Assembly (NCBI RefSeq): GCF_000010665.1
Contig: NC_012796.1
Span: 930,001 to 994,000, forward strand
Length of the DNA stretch: 64,000 nt
Source of the DNA: Solidesulfovibrio magneticus RS-1
GTDB taxonomy: Bacteria; Desulfobacterota; Desulfovibrionia; Desulfovibrionales; Desulfovibrionaceae
Reading direction: 5' to 3'
Part shown: positions 61,191-64,000 of the stretch, in pieces
How positions within the stretch are numbered: the first letter of the stretch is position 1
Layout: each line of letters starts with the position of its first letter
Notes under the pieces: model-generated
What the model saw: only the letters and a program-made list of their open reading frames with translations
Told to the model about the DNA's origin: nothing
Databases searched by the model: none
Program-made: the position numbers and the translations under genes

Positions 61191-62030
61191 ATGGATATCT
61201 TGCGCGGCATACGGGTCGTCAATCTTGCCCTAAACCTCCCTGGACCCCTGGCGGCGAATCGCCTCGCCCACATGGGGGCAGAAGTGATCAAAGTCGAACC
61301 GCCAGCCGGCGATCCCATGGAACTCTACAGCACCGCATGGTACCGGGAAATGGCGGCAGGGCAGGAACTTGTCCGGCTGGACATGAAAACGCCGGAAGGG
61401 CAAGCGCGATGCGGCGAACTGCTCGCCGGAGCCGACCTGCTCATAACTTCCAACCGCCCATCGGTGCTCACCAAACTTCATGTCGACTGGGAAACACTGC
61501 ATCCCAGGTTCCCGAAACTCTGTCAGGTGGCCATCTTTGGTTACCCGGAGCCTCGCGGCGACGTGGCCGGTCACGATCTTACCTATCAGGCTGCCCTGGG
61601 GCTTTTGTATCCGCCGAATCTGCCCCGCACGCTGCTGGCCGACATGGCTGGCGCGGAGCGGGCTGTTTCGACTGCGCTTGGGCTGTTGTTCGCGCGCGAG
61701 CGTTTTGGGCGAAGCTGCTTTGCGAAAGTGGTGCTGTCGGACGCCGCCTTAGAGGCGGCCGCCCCCTTGAGGTACGGGCTTACCCGTCCTGGCGGACTGT
61801 TCGGCGGCGGATCGCCGGAATACAACATCTATCCGGCGAAGGACGGCTTCGTCGCTGTTGCTGCCCTTGAGCCACGTTTTCGCGAGCGGCTGTTCGCCTA
61901 TCTCGGCGGGGTGAGTACGGCCGGGGAACTCAGCACGATCTTCGCGTCCAGGAACGCTGACGAATGGGAACGACTCGGAGAAGAAGTCGACATTCCGATC
62001 GTCAAGGTCCTTGCTGCAGAGGGGACGTAA
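61191..62030 (+). CDS. CaiB/BaiF-type class III CoA-transferase, short form
   Basis: 279 residues, against about 380-420 for typical members. The N-terminal family block is complete: ILRGIRVVNLALNLPGPLAA and MGAEVIKVEPPAGDPMELY. The catalytic Asp region looks like GEL-LAGADLLI and the later GHDLTYQAALGLL. The C-terminal dimer-interlocking part is shortened, ending EVDIPIVKVLAAEGT. It could be a naturally compact homologue or lack the last third. It is divergent from the GNAT gene, which suggests a shared acyl-CoA-related job (inference). No clear Shine-Dalgarno precedes the ATG. Confidence 0.82.
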   Translation: MDILRGIRVVNLALNLPGPLAANRLAHMGAEVIKVEPPAGDPMELYSTAWYREMAAGQELVRLDMKTPEGQARCGELLAGADLLITSNRPSVLTKLHVDWETLHPRFPKLCQVAIFGYPEPRGDVAGHDLTYQAALGLLYPPNLPRTLLADMAGAERAVSTALGLLFARERFGRSCFAKVVLSDAALEAAAPLRYGLTRPGGLFGGGSPEYNIYPAKDGFVAVAALEPRFRERLFAYLGGVSTAGELSTIFASRNADEWERLGEEVDIPIVKVLAAEGT

Positions 62031-62064
62031 GTTGCCGCCCGTAGGCGTTGGCGGCGTTGATCGC

Positions 62065-62277
62065 CTACTCAACCTTTCCAAAGATCGCTTCGACCAACCT
62101 TTCAGCTTCGGCATCGCGGTGACAGTGGTCAATGAATCCTTCCGGCAGCATGGCGAGTAATTCTTCAAATTTCTTACGGGGTAAGTTCGCCGTAACCCAA
62201 GGTCTCTTCGTCTCGTACTGACGGCGGGAAACCTTGAGGATGGCCCAGGGTTTTTCCTGCTTGAGCAACTTCAACAT
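62065..62277 (-). CDS. Small hypothetical protein, possibly leaderless
   Basis: 70 residues, charged and soluble: MLKLLKQEKPWAILKVSRRQ, ANLPRKKFEELLAMLPEG, DAEAERLVEAIFGKVE. No family is recognised; it has a helix-rich, RNA- or DNA-binding-like composition. No Shine-Dalgarno is present. A good promoter (TTGAAG-17-TATACT) ends only 6 bases before the ATG, so the transcript may start at or next to the AUG. It lies between the CoA-transferase and the hybrid kinase, convergent with the former. Confidence 0.6.
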   Translation of the reverse strand: MLKLLKQEKPWAILKVSRRQYETKRPWVTANLPRKKFEELLAMLPEGFIDHCHRDAEAERLVEAIFGKVE

Positions 62278-62283
62278 GGTGAT

Positions 62284-62312
62284 AGTATAGCATTAGAGAT
62301 TGTTCTCTTCAA
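62284..62312 (-). promoter_or_regulatory. Sigma-70-type promoter immediately before the 70-residue ORF
   Basis: On the minus strand TTGAAG (62312-62307), 17 bases, TATACT (62289-62284). The ATG begins at 62277, six bases beyond the -10. Confidence 0.55.
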
Positions 62313-62330
62313 GTTTCCGGTGGTCTTCGA

Positions 62331-64000
62331 TCATCTGGGGCCAAGAACTCGTTTGATGACTTCTTTTAAGTCTTGTATGTCCACAGGTTTGGCAATGTAG
62401 TCATTCATTCCCGCCGCAAGAAACTTCTCACGGTCTCCAGTCATAGCATAGGCCGTCATGGCAATGATGGGAACATCCTTTTTGTCTTGCCCTGCTTTTC
62501 CTGACCGAATTGCCAAGGTGGCCTGCACGCCATCCATGATGGGCATCCTGATGTCCATCAAAACAAGGTCTATTTCCTTTCCTGAAAGAACTTCTATGGC
62601 CTGTTGTCCATCCGTGGCGACAATGACGGCGTAGCCATGTTTTTTCAATAATGCTTTGACAGTGACAACGTTGATGTCTTCGTCCTCTACAAGCAAAACT
62701 TTGTATTGGGCAGGGGAAGGATGCGAAGACAAAGGTATGTTTGGGAGAGAAATGGCTCCGGTTGCCTTTTTTGAAGACCCAAAAGGCAATGACAGGTAAA
62801 CGGTCGTTCCCAGCCCTGGAGCGCTTTCGATCGCAATTTCACCTTCTAATAGACCGACAAGTCGTTTGACAATGGAAAGTCCAAGTCCTGCTCCTTGAAA
62901 ACGGCGAGTGTAATTTCCCTCACCCTGTGAGAAAGGCTCGAAAATCAGCCCAAGAAGTTCGTCGCTGATTCCAATGCCTTCGTCGCTAACCATGAACAAG
63001 ATTCGTTCTTGTGCAATTTTTGCAAACGGCAGCAGGTAAGCCTGGACGGAAATAGTTCCTTGGTCAGAAAATTTTATCGCGTTTCCGACAAGGTTAAAGA
63101 GTATCTGTCTGAGCCGAACCTCGTCCCCGAGAACAAATGAAGGCAATTGTTCATCAAGGAAGAAGCGCAGTTCCAAATCTTTCTTTCGAGCCGTAGCTGC
63201 GAGCAGTCCGTCAACGGAATCGAACATGTCCGCTAAAGAGAACTCGTCAATTCTGATGTTGAGTTTTCCTGCCTCAATTCGTGAGAGATCAAGGATGTCC
63301 GAAAGAAGATTTGTCAATCGTTTTGAGGCTGTAATTGCCTCGTCGACATACTCTTTTTCCTCTGCGCCGAGAGGGGCTGTCTCGAGAAGCTGAAGCATGC
63401 CCAAGACGCCGTTGAGCGGTGTTCTGATTTCATGGCTCATGTTCGCCAGGAATTCGGACTTGGCGCGATTGGCGTTCTCTGCAGCTTCCTTGGATTTCAT
63501 GAGGTCATCGATATCGATTTCGACGCCATCCCAAATGGTATGAGCGTTCAGCGTACGTCGCGGCGCTGAGGTTAGAAGATGCCAGCGAATTTCGCCCGAT
63601 GGCATTTTCATGCGAACTTCAGCGCTAAACGTCGACTTGCTTTGTATAGCTTGGTTTTCGCGTTCAGCTAGAACCGCCCTGTCTTCCTCAATAATTTGAT
63701 TGTAAAGAATATTTGCGTCAGCCAAAACCTGCTCCGGGGAGACTCCGTGGAGTTTCATTACCCCCGCGCTCAGATATGTAAAGTGGCGTATGGTGCCGTC
63801 TGATCCACTGTCTAGCTGATAGACCATGCCTTGGGGAAGATTGTCACTCAGCGAAGCCAACTGTGCTTCCCTCTCGTGAAGGGCTGATTCGGCTTCTTCG
63901 CGATCAAGCACCTTCCATACAGCATCCATGAGCAGGCTGAGTTGATAAACGTCGGTGTCCGTGTATTCACCTTCTTTATTGGCGACTCCCACGACAGAAA
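62331..64000 (-). CDS. Hybrid histidine kinase/response regulator (partial, runs off right edge)
   Basis: About 556 C-terminal residues are visible. The edge cuts the end of a GAF-like domain (VVGVANKEGEYTDTD, then a Trp-containing helix). A PAS/PAC domain follows (LPQGMVYQLDSGSDG to IRWHLLTSAPRR), then HisKA with FLANMSHEIRTPLNGVLGML. A complete HATPase_c domain is present (NLVGNAIKFSDQG, VSDEGIGIS, GAGLGLSIVKRL). The receiver has VLLVEDEDINVV, the phospho-Asp in VLMDIRMPIMDG, and Lys in IAKPVD. All catalytic residues are present. Base composition is clearly lower in GC than the main chromosome. The output partner is unknown. Confidence 0.93.
   Translation of the reverse strand, partial: SVVGVANKEGEYTDTDVYQLSLLMDAVWKVLDREEAESALHEREAQLASLSDNLPQGMVYQLDSGSDGTIRHFTYLSAGVMKLHGVSPEQVLADANILYNQIIEEDRAVLAERENQAIQSKSTFSAEVRMKMPSGEIRWHLLTSAPRRTLNAHTIWDGVEIDIDDLMKSKEAAENANRAKSEFLANMSHEIRTPLNGVLGMLQLLETAPLGAEEKEYVDEAITASKRLTNLLSDILDLSRIEAGKLNIRIDEFSLADMFDSVDGLLAATARKKDLELRFFLDEQLPSFVLGDEVRLRQILFNLVGNAIKFSDQGTISVQAYLLPFAKIAQERILFMVSDEGIGISDELLGLIFEPFSQGEGNYTRRFQGAGLGLSIVKRLVGLLEGEIAIESAPGLGTTVYLSLPFGSSKKATGAISLPNIPLSSHPSPAQYKVLLVEDEDINVVTVKALLKKHGYAVIVATDGQQAIEVLSGKEIDLVLMDIRMPIMDGVQATLAIRSGKAGQDKKDVPIIAMTAYAMTGDREKFLAAGMNDYIAKPVDIQDLKEVIKRVLGPR

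Overview
This 64 kb window is GC-rich chromosome whose gene content points to a sulfate-reducing deltaproteobacterium of the Desulfovibrionaceae (Desulfovibrio/Solidesulfovibrio type). The evidence is rubrerythrin, bacteriohemerythrin, several methyl-accepting chemotaxis proteins, a MucR-type zinc-finger regulator, the futalosine menaquinone enzyme MqnE, and dense coding on both strands. This assignment comes from family recognition, not from a database search.

Layout. 1-2.7 kb: a MarR regulator with a HlyD/EmrA-type fusion protein, divergent from an NRAMP metal transporter. 2.9-8.4 kb: a small secreted protein, a methyltransferase, a secreted metzincin-like protease and a chemoreceptor. 8.6-10.6 kb: uracil salvage (upp-uraA). 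10.76-11.0 kb: a compact unit of sigma-54 promoter, 33-codon ORF and terminator. 11-24.5 kb: a synthase-dependent exopolysaccharide locus. It holds a PilZ-fused, hyaluronan/chitin-synthase-like glycosyltransferase, a PgaB-like protein, a 1619-residue TPR/outer-membrane-barrel exporter, a GH18-like lipoprotein and two deacetylase-like proteins. Deacetylase-fold domains appear to occur four times, two of them without catalytic residues. 25-28.3 kb: rubrerythrin, a secreted peroxiredoxin, a TlpA-like thioredoxin and a PLP trans-sulfuration enzyme. 28.3-37.9 kb: a GT39-like membrane protein, alkaline phosphatase, a YibE/F protein, an AlgI/AlgJ-like acetylation pair and a GLFG-repeat protein with its own promoter and terminator. 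38-47 kb: hemerythrin, small envelope proteins, a PAS chemoreceptor, an alpha/beta-hydrolase lipoprotein, and a phosphate operon (PhoR-like kinase with a degraded ATPase domain, PhoU-like protein, Pit). 47-57 kb: MucR, a substrate-binding protein/SpoIIE phosphatase pair, an Lgt paralogue, mqnE, a GNAT and an SDR protein. 57.2-64 kb: tRNA-Pro(GGG), then AT-richer DNA with a CZB-type chemoreceptor, a GNAT/CoA-transferase pair and a hybrid histidine kinase cut by the window edge. This looks like a tRNA-associated island.

How parts fit together. The exopolysaccharide genes form one biosynthesis, modification and export system, probably gated by cyclic-di-GMP. The AlgI/AlgJ-like pair could acetylate the same or another glycan. 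Alkaline phosphatase and the PhoR-like/PhoU-like/Pit genes share Pho-box-like repeats, which suggests one phosphate-starvation response. Between convergent genes lie two large mosaic palindromic elements (24566-24961 and 47143-47661) with shared flanks and loops, but stem sequences that differ while staying self-complementary. Shorter relatives lie at 33161 and 43515. The most novel candidates are the exopolysaccharide locus, these elements, the sigma-54-driven mini-gene and the GLFG-repeat protein.
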